DNA of 64,000 nt. Origin: JBMNCQ01 sp049366715 (GTDB lineage Bacteria; Bacillota; Peptococcia; Peptococcales; BICA1-8). The stretch covers positions 153,450 through 217,449 of the forward strand of contig JBMNCQ010000009.1 in the NCBI GenBank assembly GCA_049366715.1. The letters are read 5' to 3'. The notes under the pieces are model-generated. The model did not search any database, was not told where the DNA came from, and saw only the letters and a program-made list of their open reading frames with translations. The number at the start of each line of letters is the position of its first letter. Within the stretch, counting starts at the first letter, position 1. This document shows, piece after piece, positions 40,874 to 48,460 of the stretch. The position numbers were made by a program, and so were the translations under genes.

Positions 40874-41464
40874 ATGGCCGAACAGCTAGGTTATGTTCAA
40901 GTTTATACCGGAAACGGCAAAGGAAAGACAACGGCGGCTATTGGTTTGGCAATAAGAGCTTTGGGGGCGGGAAAAAAGGTTTTGTTTCTTCAATTTATGA
41001 AGGCGAAATCCTATAGTGAGCATAATATATTACCGGGTATTTCGCCTAACTTACATTTAGAAACCTTAGGAAAGCCTTTTTTCGTGGCCAGAAAGGCGGA
41101 TCTAGACCCTGAAACCCTTGCAAAATGGCAGGATAAGTGTGTTTTTTTTGAGCCGGGTAATCCTCCCGGGGAATACATTGCGCTTATGGAAAAGGGCATC
41201 AAAAAAGCTAAGGAAGCAGTCTCCGGTGGAGAATACGATGTCGTAATCTTAGACGAAATAAATGTAGCGGTGTATTTTGAATTAGTTGCTGAAGAAGCTG
41301 TATTAGAAATGATCAATAATAAGTTGCCCCAAGTGGAAATCGTATTGACAGGAAGAAATTGTCCTGCCAAGGTGCTGGAAAGAGCGGATCTTGTTACGGA
41401 AATGAGGGAAATTAAACACTATTACCAGCAGGGAGTAGAAGCCAGAATTGGTATTGAAAATTAA
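40874..41464 (+). CDS. cobO: Cob(I)yrinic acid a,c-diamide adenosyltransferase CobO/BtuR
   Basis: 196 residues. It transfers the adenosyl group of ATP to cob(I)alamin, giving coenzyme B12. The P-loop TGNGKGKTTAAIG is at the start, VVILDEINVAVYF is the Walker B region, and the tail VTEMREIKHYYQQGVEARIGIE is diagnostic. AGGAGGTG precedes the ATG. It stands alone with its own terminator. A B12 supply would serve enzymes such as aminomutases; the lysine 2,3-aminomutase nearby uses SAM instead. Confidence 0.95.
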   Translation: MAEQLGYVQVYTGNGKGKTTAAIGLAIRALGAGKKVLFLQFMKAKSYSEHNILPGISPNLHLETLGKPFFVARKADLDPETLAKWQDKCVFFEPGNPPGEYIALMEKGIKKAKEAVSGGEYDVVILDEINVAVYFELVAEEAVLEMINNKLPQVEIVLTGRNCPAKVLERADLVTEMREIKHYYQQGVEARIGIEN

Positions 41465-41490
41465 GAAATTTTGTTCAGCATATCAAAATA

Positions 41491-41518
41491 AATAAGACCG
41501 GAATCCGGTCTTATTTTG
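41491..41518. terminator. Bidirectional intrinsic terminator
   Basis: AATAAGACCGG (41491-41501), AAT loop, CCGGTCTTATT (41505-41515) and T residues. It separates convergent cobO and a methyltransferase. Confidence 0.9.
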
Positions 41519-42362
41519 TGGTAATGGCTCCTAAATATTTTTTCGTAATTACATATTTACCGGGTATAGCAGGCTGTAATAATTTAATAAAGTCCTTAGA
41601 AGGATCGTTGCGCAGATCCAGTATTTGATCCCACAAGACTAATAAGCCGCTGTATTTTGTCCACTTATACACATCAAGGGGAGAGGCAAAGACAAAGTCT
41701 GTAGATTTATTCCAAATGACGGATTGTCTGAAACCTGTATCATTAAATAATTCCGTCAGGGCGTGAGAATTAGCGGGAAAGTATTTTTGGGGCAGCACAT
41801 AGTCAATTTCTTTAATTTTCGTAACAAGGAGCTTTTGGATAATATCATTAACTTCGCAGCAGCTGTTTGCGGTGTCGCATAACATGACCAGCTTCCCACC
41901 AGGTTTAAGGACCCGGAAGATTTTCTTTAATAAATTTTCTATTTCATTAAAATCTATTGACCAGGTACAGATAATGATATCATAAGAATCTTCCGGAAGC
42001 TGACTTAGTTTTTCGAGAAAATTATGGTGTTCCATTTTCGTATTGGTAAAATCTTTTAATAGTTTCCGAGCCTCCTGAAGCATTCCTGTTGAAAGGTCGA
42101 TTCCATGATATAACGCCGGAGATGATTTAGTTAAAATCATTTGGCCAAACCAGCCCGGACCGCAACCTAAATCTAATAATTTTTTCTTGTTTAGTGAACC
42201 TAAGAGGTTATAGATCTCCTGATAGTTTTCTCGGAAAGGATCATAAAATTTTTCTAAATATTCTTTTGCTATTTGGTCATAACTGAAGGCCAAATCATTT
42301 ATATTGAATTTTTTACCTTTTATTTTTAAAAGAGTTTGGCGTAATTGAGCAGTAGATAACAC
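41511..42362 (-). CDS. SAM-dependent class I methyltransferase
   Basis: 283 residues. Motif I is LLDLGCGPGWFGQM near residue 62, and YDIIICTWSIDF and VLKPGGKLVML give motifs II/post-II. A small-molecule or lipid acceptor is likely in this Methyltransf_11/25 group, but it cannot be named. The C-terminal half contains WNKSTDFVFASPLDVYKW, not recognised. GTG 42362 follows AAAGGAGG by six bases. Confidence 0.82.
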   Translation of the reverse strand: MLSTAQLRQTLLKIKGKKFNINDLAFSYDQIAKEYLEKFYDPFRENYQEIYNLLGSLNKKKLLDLGCGPGWFGQMILTKSSPALYHGIDLSTGMLQEARKLLKDFTNTKMEHHNFLEKLSQLPEDSYDIIICTWSIDFNEIENLLKKIFRVLKPGGKLVMLCDTANSCCEVNDIIQKLLVTKIKEIDYVLPQKYFPANSHALTELFNDTGFRQSVIWNKSTDFVFASPLDVYKWTKYSGLLVLWDQILDLRNDPSKDFIKLLQPAIPGKYVITKKYLGAITTK

Positions 42363-42451
42363 AAGTAGCCTCCTTTTAAAGTAATATTTATAAAATATTC
42401 TCTATATATATAAAAAAACCTTTCTTTTTCCCATTTTAGCGGTGAAAATAA

Positions 42452-42489
42452 GAAATGCGTGCATTTGGTTATTGCAAAGCACGCATTTC
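42452..42489 (-). terminator. Intrinsic terminator after the M23 gene
   Basis: 11-bp stem (42452-42462 with 42479-42489); on the minus strand TTATTTTC follows. It ends the M23 endopeptidase transcript. Confidence 0.75.
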
Positions 42490-42568
42490 GGGACTTTATT
42501 GCTGATATATTTCACAAAGCAGTAAATTTTAAGATATCTTCCGGATCAGCTATCTTTAAAAGAATAAT

Positions 42569-43705
42569 TTACTTTCTTAAATAGGGCATTGGATTGACAT
42601 GGTCACCGTCTAATCTTACTTCAAAATGAATATGAGGTCCCGTACTCCAACCGGAGGTACCAACTTTACCAACAGCCTGGTTTTGTTTTACGTAGTCACC
42701 GACTTTTACCAGGTATTTGGAAAGATGGGGATACATAGTAGCCATACCGCCACCGTGGTCAACAATGATCGTATTACCGTAACCACCCCGCCAGCCGGTA
42801 TAGATGACCGTTCCATTTGCTGCCGCAATTGCATTGGACCCATAAGGGGCGGCAATATCCACCCCGGTGTGGAAACGCTGTTCTTTTAAAATAGGATGGA
42901 AACGCATCCCATAAGGGGATGTGATCCTATAGTATCCCGGCGTTGGCCACTGCAGCCATCCCGGCCGCACTCCTCCTGCGGATTGAAGTTTTCTAATCTC
43001 CGCGGCAATTTGTTCTGACTGATCTGCTAATTCATCCAGCATTTGTTCGTATGCTTCTTTTTGTGATTCAATTTGTTTGACCAGGTCCTGTCTTTTGGCG
43101 CTGGCGATTTGCATTTGTTGGTGCTTTTTTTCCTGGGTGGACTTAAGTGCTGCCAAGTGAACTTTAATGTTTTCCAGATTAATTCTCTTATTTTCCAGGA
43201 TTGTCCGTTCTTCTGACAGCGCGGCAAGTAAATTCAGATCATTATTTGTGATTTTCTGCAAAAATTCAAAGCGTGTTAAAAAATCCGTTATACTGGTGGA
43301 CTGAAAGATAATTTCAAGATAATTAATATCGCCTTGCTGGTAGATTTGTTTTAAACGATTGCCAAGAATTAAGCTTCTTGCAGAGACTTCTGCTTCTTTA
43401 TCATTTATTTCTCTTTGTGCGTTTACCAGATGCTCTTCCGCAGCGGCTAATTCCTGAACTAAAGTCTCAATTTCCTCACTGGTTTTCTCCATACTTACGC
43501 TTAATGATTGGAGTTCGGCCAGGGTTTTTCTTCTTTCATTCTCTTTTTGTTTGATTTTGTCTTCCGTTTCTTTGATTTTACTATCTATTTGCTCTTGCTG
43601 TTTATAGATATCATCTAGTTCAGAACCAATAACAGGTGAGACATTGGTTAATATATAGATGCAGATAAATATGAAGATAATTATTGTTCTGCTGATTTTA
43701 GACAT
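42569..43705 (-). CDS. Secreted M23 metallo-endopeptidase with coiled-coil domain (EnvC/PcsB-like)
   Basis: 378 residues. A signal peptide (about residues 1-29, ending VSPVIGS) leads into a long coiled-coil (about 30-225) and a C-terminal M23 domain with the zinc ligands HTGVDIAAPYG (H-x3-D) and PHIHFEV (H-x-H). It would cut peptidoglycan peptide bridges during division or sporulation. The coiled-coil probably controls or places the enzyme, as in EnvC and PcsB. ATG 43705 follows an AAGGGATG site; an earlier in-frame ATG at 43741 lacks one. An ftsE/X pair is not nearby. Confidence 0.92.
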   Translation of the reverse strand: MSKISRTIIIFIFICIYILTNVSPVIGSELDDIYKQQEQIDSKIKETEDKIKQKENERRKTLAELQSLSVSMEKTSEEIETLVQELAAAEEHLVNAQREINDKEAEVSARSLILGNRLKQIYQQGDINYLEIIFQSTSITDFLTRFEFLQKITNNDLNLLAALSEERTILENKRINLENIKVHLAALKSTQEKKHQQMQIASAKRQDLVKQIESQKEAYEQMLDELADQSEQIAAEIRKLQSAGGVRPGWLQWPTPGYYRITSPYGMRFHPILKEQRFHTGVDIAAPYGSNAIAAANGTVIYTGWRGGYGNTIIVDHGGGMATMYPHLSKYLVKVGDYVKQNQAVGKVGTSGWSTGPHIHFEVRLDGDHVNPMPYLRK

Positions 43706-43926
43706 AGCAGTACATCCCTTCAGTGTGATATCTAAACTCATTTTTCGACATTAAAGGGATAGATTCCTTTTTGCATATTGTGGCATTTTTTGTTTTTCAG
43801 TCCCAATTTGTGAAAAAATCTGTGAGAAGTATATAATAAAATAAAACAGGATGTACAAGAGAGATGTTGTTCTTATTAAGGGTTTTGCTAATAATATCAT
43901 TAAGGCGAAGGTGAAGGAGGGATAGC

Positions 43927-44835
43927 TTGAATATAGCTAATGCCAAGGAGTGGACGTTGAAAGACATTGCATTAATCATTGAGCATAACATATTAGAAAA
44001 TAAAGAGTTGGAATTTAAAGCGTGTAGTGCGTTGCAGGATGAATATAAAGATGAGATAAGTAAAGATGTATCCAGTTTTGCCAATTCTGCCGGCGGAGTA
44101 ATTGTTTATGGAATAAAAGAAGTGGAAGATGGTCGGACGATAAGACTGGAGCTTGATGAAGGATACGATATAAATGACCGGATAAACAAAGAATGGCTGG
44201 AAAATGTTATTTATTCCAGGATAAGTCCCAAGATACAGGGGATTTATATTAATCCCATTGAAATCAGTACCGGTAAGGTTATTTATGTTGTTATTGTTCC
44301 CCAAAGTACTACTGCTCATATGGCCGGAAGTTATCGTTATTACAAGAGGAGAAATTTTAAATCTGAACCCATGGAGGATTACGAAGTCAGGGATGTTATG
44401 AATAGACAGAAACAACCGGAATTGGATTTGAGGTTAAATGTTCCCCGGGAAATTTCCCTTGAAGATATATATGTTTTCCGGGTCTTAGTTCGAAATGTCT
44501 CCGAAATAATGGTTAAATATTTTGCAGTTAAAATATGTATTCCTGAAGAGTTAATTGACCATAAAAATTATAAGAGCGGCAGGAAAACCTTTATCAAGGG
44601 AATTGCCTATCGTGAATATACGAAACAAGGTGATTACAGGCAGTTCATTTTTCCTGGTTTTCATATTTTTTTGGATAATAACTTTCTGCCTGGTTTATCT
44701 GCCCAAGCGAGTAATGAAAAGAGATACTTGAAAATATATTGGACAACTTATATGGATTATCAAAATCCGCAAAAAGGCTCCGTCAGTTTAGAAAAAATTA
44801 TCGGCAATCGGATTAGCGATGCAAAGAACAATTAG
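43927..44835 (+). CDS. AlbA_2/Schlafen-like DNA-binding domain protein
   Basis: 302 residues. Residues 15-140 match the AlbA_2 (divergent AAA_4) domain: ENKELEFKACS, then EISKDVSSFANSAGGVIVYG and a YYKRRNFKSEPM segment. This fold occurs in predicted transcription regulators and in Schlafen-like nucleic-acid proteins of unknown action. The last half (beta-rich, NVPREISLEDIYVFRVLVRN) is unrecognised. TTG 43927 follows GGAGGG by six bases. No toxin or defence partner is beside it, so a defence role is not supported. Confidence 0.72.
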   Translation: MNIANAKEWTLKDIALIIEHNILENKELEFKACSALQDEYKDEISKDVSSFANSAGGVIVYGIKEVEDGRTIRLELDEGYDINDRINKEWLENVIYSRISPKIQGIYINPIEISTGKVIYVVIVPQSTTAHMAGSYRYYKRRNFKSEPMEDYEVRDVMNRQKQPELDLRLNVPREISLEDIYVFRVLVRNVSEIMVKYFAVKICIPEELIDHKNYKSGRKTFIKGIAYREYTKQGDYRQFIFPGFHIFLDNNFLPGLSAQASNEKRYLKIYWTTYMDYQNPQKGSVSLEKIIGNRISDAKNN

Positions 44836-44864
44836 GAAAGCAAGGGGCAACTTACTTTCCTAAT
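44831..44864. terminator. Convergent intrinsic terminator
   Basis: ATTAGGAAAG (44831-44840) and CTTTCCTAAT (44855-44864), followed by CATTTTAG. It lies between the AlbA_2 gene and the Gln/Asn-rich gene. Confidence 0.75.
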
Positions 44865-44931
44865 CATTTTAGTTTGTTTTAAATTAATATCGCAAGTCGG
44901 CAAAGTTTAGTGCAGCTTTTCGAAAGGAAAG

Positions 44932-45948
44932 CTACTGAATCGTTTGTCTGGGAGAAAAGGTTCTTTGGTTTGCTAACTGCTGGCGTACATTCTGCAAATA
45001 GTTTTGTTCCTGTTGTTGCTGATTTAATTGCTGAGCTTGATTACCCATTGTATAGCCTGCTTGATTGTATGGACTGTTTTGATATGTTTCCGGGCTCATG
45101 GTTTCCAAAGATAGATTGGAGTTGCCTGCCTGCATCATGGGTCTGAATTGTTGCTGGAATGATTGTAGCGGCTGCTGAGACATCATTTGGTTCTGTTGTG
45201 GGAAGCCCTGGAAATTCTGATAGGCGGGCTCCATAGCAGCTAAAGAACCGCTTCCTTGCCCCGCTTGCTGCTGAAAGGCCTGCATAGGCTGCTGGTTACT
45301 ATAAGGACTGTTTTGATAAGTAGTGGGATCCATGGTGGCTAATGATGCGTTGGCACCTTGATTGATAAAACTGCTTTGCATCATAGGTCTGAATTGCTGC
45401 TGGAATGATTGTACCGGCTGTTGTGACATCATTTGGTTGTGCTGTTGCTGGAAGCCCTGGAAATTTTGATAGGTGGACGGGTCCATAGTAGTCAAAGAAC
45501 CGCTTCCTTGCCCCGCTTGCTGCTGGAAGGCCTGCATAGGCTGTTGATTTGTGTAAGGACTGTTCTGGTAAGTAGTGGGACTCATCGTAGCCAGTGTAGC
45601 ATTTTGGCCATAGCCTGACATCGGCTGCTGGTTTTGATACATTTGTTGATTGTACTGTTGCTGACCATATTGCTGTTGATTCAATTGCTGACGCAGCTGG
45701 TTTAAATAGTTTTGTTCCTGTTGCTGCTGGCTCATGTTTCCTTGATTGGCACCTATTTTGTAGCCGGATTGCGTATAGGGGCTATTTTGGAAAGTTTCTA
45801 CCCCCATGGTTGGTATTGAAGCATTAGATACGGAACCCATTTGCTGCATATTCTGCATTCCTCCTTTTTGATTTGTAAGAGATGAATTTTGATAAGCCTG
45901 ACTGCTTATCGCTGCGCTGGATATTATTGGCTCATTTGTGTTTAACAT
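44932..45948 (-). CDS. Gln/Asn-rich repetitive protein of unknown function
   Basis: 338 residues, extremely rich in Gln, with many Asn, Met, Pro, Tyr and Ser and almost no charge. A repeated motif of the form [S/T]-L-x-T-M-x-P-x-T-Y-Q-N-S-P-Y occurs six times (for example LATMSPTTYQNSPY), alternating in the middle with a variant where the last part reads YQNFQGFQQQ. Between repeats lie FRPMMQ and QPMQAFQQQAGQGSGSL blocks. No signal peptide, membrane segment or known domain is seen. AAAGGAGGG precedes the ATG, so expression is likely. Possible roles are a prion-like or phase-separating protein, or a spore coat or surface layer component; none is proven. Confidence 0.7.
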   Translation of the reverse strand: MLNTNEPIISSAAISSQAYQNSSLTNQKGGMQNMQQMGSVSNASIPTMGVETFQNSPYTQSGYKIGANQGNMSQQQQEQNYLNQLRQQLNQQQYGQQQYNQQMYQNQQPMSGYGQNATLATMSPTTYQNSPYTNQQPMQAFQQQAGQGSGSLTTMDPSTYQNFQGFQQQHNQMMSQQPVQSFQQQFRPMMQSSFINQGANASLATMDPTTYQNSPYSNQQPMQAFQQQAGQGSGSLAAMEPAYQNFQGFPQQNQMMSQQPLQSFQQQFRPMMQAGNSNLSLETMSPETYQNSPYNQAGYTMGNQAQQLNQQQQEQNYLQNVRQQLANQRTFSPRQTIQ

Positions 45949-46140
45949 TTCTGTATCCCTCCTTTAACTAGTGCTGTATTTATTTGTTTCCTGATAAAGG
46001 CAATTTATACTGTAAATTTATACCAATAGAAAATAAGGTTCGATTTGGCCGGTTTTTACAATCTATAGGGGGATTTAAGAAGCTGCTAAGTTGAATTATA
46101 TTGCCGAAAAAGGGAAAACCAATAAATAGCTGAAAATAAC

Positions 46141-46169
46141 TTGTCAACACTAAGATTTCTTAGTAAAGT
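46141..46169 (+). promoter_or_regulatory. Promoter with MerR-type palindrome
   Basis: A TTGTCA -35 (46141-46146) and a TAAAGT -10-like box (46164-46169) are 17 bases apart. Between them is a perfect inverted repeat ACTAAGA-TT-TCTTAGT (46149-46164). MerR-family regulators bind such palindromes between -35 and -10, so autoregulation of the next gene is likely. Confidence 0.5.
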
Positions 46170-46204
46170 ATATTTATATATGTCAAGAAGAAGGGGTGCC
46201 TGTT

Positions 46205-46564
46205 GTGAGGAAAGTTGACAAAGATAAAGGTATCTTTCCAATTAGCGTAGTAGCGGATATTATTAATGTTCATCCGCGAACTTTAAGAATCTATGAGGAA
46301 AAAGGAATAATTAAACCCTGCCGGTCGGAGAATAACCGGAGATTATATTCTCAGCAGGATGTAGAAAGACTTGAATATATTAATTATCTTACCCAGATAA
46401 AAAAAGTGAATCTTTCCGGGGTAAGAATTATTCTGGATTTATTAAACCGCTGTCCTAAAGAATTACAAGATGAAGTATTCAGTGAGGTTCAAAAAGAGAT
46501 TGATAGTTTTACGGAAGATAAGAAGAAAATTTTCCAAGGGGATGATAAAAATATTTTAGAATAG
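46205..46564 (+). CDS. MerR/HspR-family transcriptional regulator
   Basis: 119 residues. The helix-turn-helix ISVVADIINVHPRTLRIYEE with KGIIKPCRSENNRRLYSQQD is typical of MerR/HspR/GlnR-type regulators. The C-terminal part is a short helical dimerisation region without cysteines for metal binding. No dnaK or glnA is nearby to name a target. GTG 46205 follows AAGGGG by eight bases; the upstream GTG at 46196 overlaps that site. The upstream palindrome suggests self-control. Confidence 0.85.
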   Translation: MRKVDKDKGIFPISVVADIINVHPRTLRIYEEKGIIKPCRSENNRRLYSQQDVERLEYINYLTQIKKVNLSGVRIILDLLNRCPKELQDEVFSEVQKEIDSFTEDKKKIFQGDDKNILE

Positions 46565-46591
46565 ACCGAGGCCCATTGCCCGGTCTTTTTT
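46563..46591 (+). terminator. Intrinsic terminator after the MerR gene
   Basis: AGACCG (46563-46568), loop of 12, CGGTCT (46581-46586) and six T. Confidence 0.8.
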
Positions 46592-46689
46592 ATTAGTGAT
46601 TTCAGGGACAGATTCCTTATTATGACAGCATCACTTCCAGGTATTTTACATAATGTGCAAAATATGTGGAAGTGATATTGTATATTAAT

Positions 46690-46719
46690 TTGACATTTCC
46701 ATGTACAAATATGTATAAT
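46690..46719 (+). promoter_or_regulatory. Consensus sigma-70-type promoter of kamA
   Basis: TTGACA (46690-46695), 18-base spacer, TATAAT (46714-46719): both boxes are perfect consensus. Two TGTACA half-sites (46702-46707 and 46727-46732) overlap the promoter and could be an operator. This is the strongest promoter seen in the window. Confidence 0.85.
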
Positions 46720-46761
46720 ATATGTGTGTACAATATTATGGAATATATAAAGGAGGAGTAT

Positions 46762-48000
46762 ATGGAATATTTAAAAAAACATGTCTATTATAAAAATGTA
46801 TCGGACGAATTATGGAATGATTGGCACTGGCAAATAAATAATCGTATCAGAAGTGTAGAGGAATTACAAAAGATTGCCGGATTATCTGCTGATAGAATAG
46901 AAGGAATTAAACTGGCTGCTGAAAAATTTCCTTTGTCGATCACCCCATATTATGCATCCCTTATTGATTTTGCTAATCCTGAATGTCCTATTGGTTTACA
47001 GGCTATACCCAACTCCCAGGAACTTATCGAAGAAGAATTTGAAATGGTAGATCCTTTAGGCGAGGAGAAAGATTCTCCGGTACCGGGAATTACCCATAGA
47101 TACCCGAACAGGGTCTTATTCTATGCTGTATCAGAGTGTTCGATGTATTGCAGGCATTGTACCAGAAAACGTAAAGTAGGGGAGAAAGTAGAATCCTGTT
47201 CTACAAAACAGTGGCAGAAAGGTATTGAGTATATAAAGAATACCCCGGAAATCAGAGATGTTCTTATCTCTGGTGGAGACCCCTTGCTTTTGAGTGATGA
47301 AAATTTGGAATATCTCTTAAAGGAATTACAGTCAATTGCTCATCTTGAAGTGATAAGGATTGGAACCCGTGTTCCTGTTGTGATGCCGCAAAGGATCACA
47401 AATAGATTAGTAGATATTTTAAAAAAATATCATCCCCTCTGGATCAATACACATTTCAATCATCCTTTGGAAATAACTGTTGAAAGCCGTAAAGCTTTGC
47501 GAAAACTGGCTAATGCAGGTATACCTCTTGGAAATCAGTCGGTTTTAATCAGAGGGGTTAATGATTGTTCGGTGATTATGAAACAGCTTGTACATAAACT
47601 GGTTAAAAACAGGGTCAGACCATATTATATTTATCAATGTGATTTATCAAAGGGATTAAGCCATTTTAGGACCAGTGTTGCGAAAGGCTTAGAGATCATG
47701 GAACATCTGCGTGGACATACTTCGGGTTTTGCGGTACCTACATATGTTATAGATGCCCCGGGAGGTGGAGGAAAAATTCCCGTTATGCCCAATTATCTCT
47801 TATCCATGCAGGAAAATAAAGTTGTCCTGAGAAATTTCGAAGGGGTAATTACTTCCTATCAAGAGCCGGCAAATTATCAGAGTAAATGTTCTGCTAACTG
47901 TAACTATTGTAAGGACAGAAAATTATGCAGCGCGGACGTTGTTGAGATCAGCAATAAAGGGAAGGAAGAAACGAAAAAAATTCTGCAAAATGTAAATTAA
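46762..48000 (+). CDS. kamA: Lysine 2,3-aminomutase (KamA family)
   Basis: 412-residue radical-SAM, PLP enzyme that converts L-alpha-lysine to beta-lysine. The SAM-cluster motif is CSMYCRHC, with CTRKRKVG after it, and the PLP lysine is in APGGGGKIPVMPNY. Two aspartates that in the clostridial lysine enzyme bind the substrate amine are kept (QCDLSKGLSHFRT and VIDAPGGGG), whereas glutamate 2,3-aminomutases have Lys and Asn there, so lysine is preferred. A C-terminal cysteine set (CSANCNYCKDRKLC) probably binds zinc. AAAGGAGGAG precedes ATG 46762. No other kam fermentation genes are beside it; beta-lysine may also be an osmolyte precursor. Confidence 0.9.
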   Translation: MEYLKKHVYYKNVSDELWNDWHWQINNRIRSVEELQKIAGLSADRIEGIKLAAEKFPLSITPYYASLIDFANPECPIGLQAIPNSQELIEEEFEMVDPLGEEKDSPVPGITHRYPNRVLFYAVSECSMYCRHCTRKRKVGEKVESCSTKQWQKGIEYIKNTPEIRDVLISGGDPLLLSDENLEYLLKELQSIAHLEVIRIGTRVPVVMPQRITNRLVDILKKYHPLWINTHFNHPLEITVESRKALRKLANAGIPLGNQSVLIRGVNDCSVIMKQLVHKLVKNRVRPYYIYQCDLSKGLSHFRTSVAKGLEIMEHLRGHTSGFAVPTYVIDAPGGGGKIPVMPNYLLSMQENKVVLRNFEGVITSYQEPANYQSKCSANCNYCKDRKLCSADVVEISNKGKEETKKILQNVN

Positions 48001-48006
48001 GAAGAG

Positions 48007-48032
48007 AGTCTGGACCTACGGTTCAGACTTTT
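48007..48032 (+). terminator. Intrinsic terminator after kamA
   Basis: AGTCTGGACC, TAC loop, GGTTCAGACT (one G-U pair), then TTTTC. Confidence 0.85.
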
Positions 48033-48087
48033 CTTATTGTACTGATTTTGGAAGTTTTGCATAACATTTATAAAAAGGGGGGAGATG

Positions 48088-48387
48088 ATGAAAAGACTGG
48101 CAATAATTTGGGGACTTATCATGCTGATTATTTTTGTGATTATATCATATATTATTTTTGCCAATAGTGAGAAGGCAGGGTGGTATATAAATGAAGGAGG
48201 TAATTTTATTCCGGTTGTTTTATCTGAAAAACCCCATAGTTTTTCCTTGGAATTTCTAAAACCCACCTATTGGGGATTATTGGGAATTTTAGCATTGCTT
48301 TATCTGAAAATTTTATGGAAAATCATAAGTTCTAATTGGCGGGCCGCAAATAATAAGGAGATTAAACGGCTGCGGGGTTATAAATAA
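48088..48387 (+). CDS. Small hypothetical membrane protein
   Basis: 99 residues with two hydrophobic segments (about residues 4-25 and 60-80) and a soluble loop between (GWYINEGGNFIPVVLSEKP). A basic tail (KEIKRLRGYK) ends it. Family unknown. AGGGGGGAG precedes the start; ATG 48085 is an alternative. Confidence 0.55.
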   Translation: MKRLAIIWGLIMLIIFVIISYIIFANSEKAGWYINEGGNFIPVVLSEKPHSFSLEFLKPTYWGLLGILALLYLKILWKIISSNWRAANNKEIKRLRGYK

Positions 48388-48430
48388 AGTACCCAAATTG
48401 CCGGGAGTTTACCGGTGATTTGGGTACTTT
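48386..48430. terminator. Convergent intrinsic terminator
   Basis: 13-bp stem (48386-48398 with 48418-48430) with an inner CCGG/CCGG pairing. It lies between the small membrane protein and UPF0182 genes. Confidence 0.85.
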
Positions 48431-48460
48431 GTCTATTTACGTGCATTTCAAGTCAGTTAG

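Noticed and set aside
43927..44835. Defence system built on the AlbA_2 protein
   Set aside because: Single gene with no toxin, nuclease or methylase partner; housekeeping neighbours on both sides.
46666..46761. N-terminal extension of KamA
   Set aside because: The upstream frame runs through the consensus promoter TTGACA/TATAAT, so it cannot be translated from that transcript; ATG 46762 has the ribosome-binding site.
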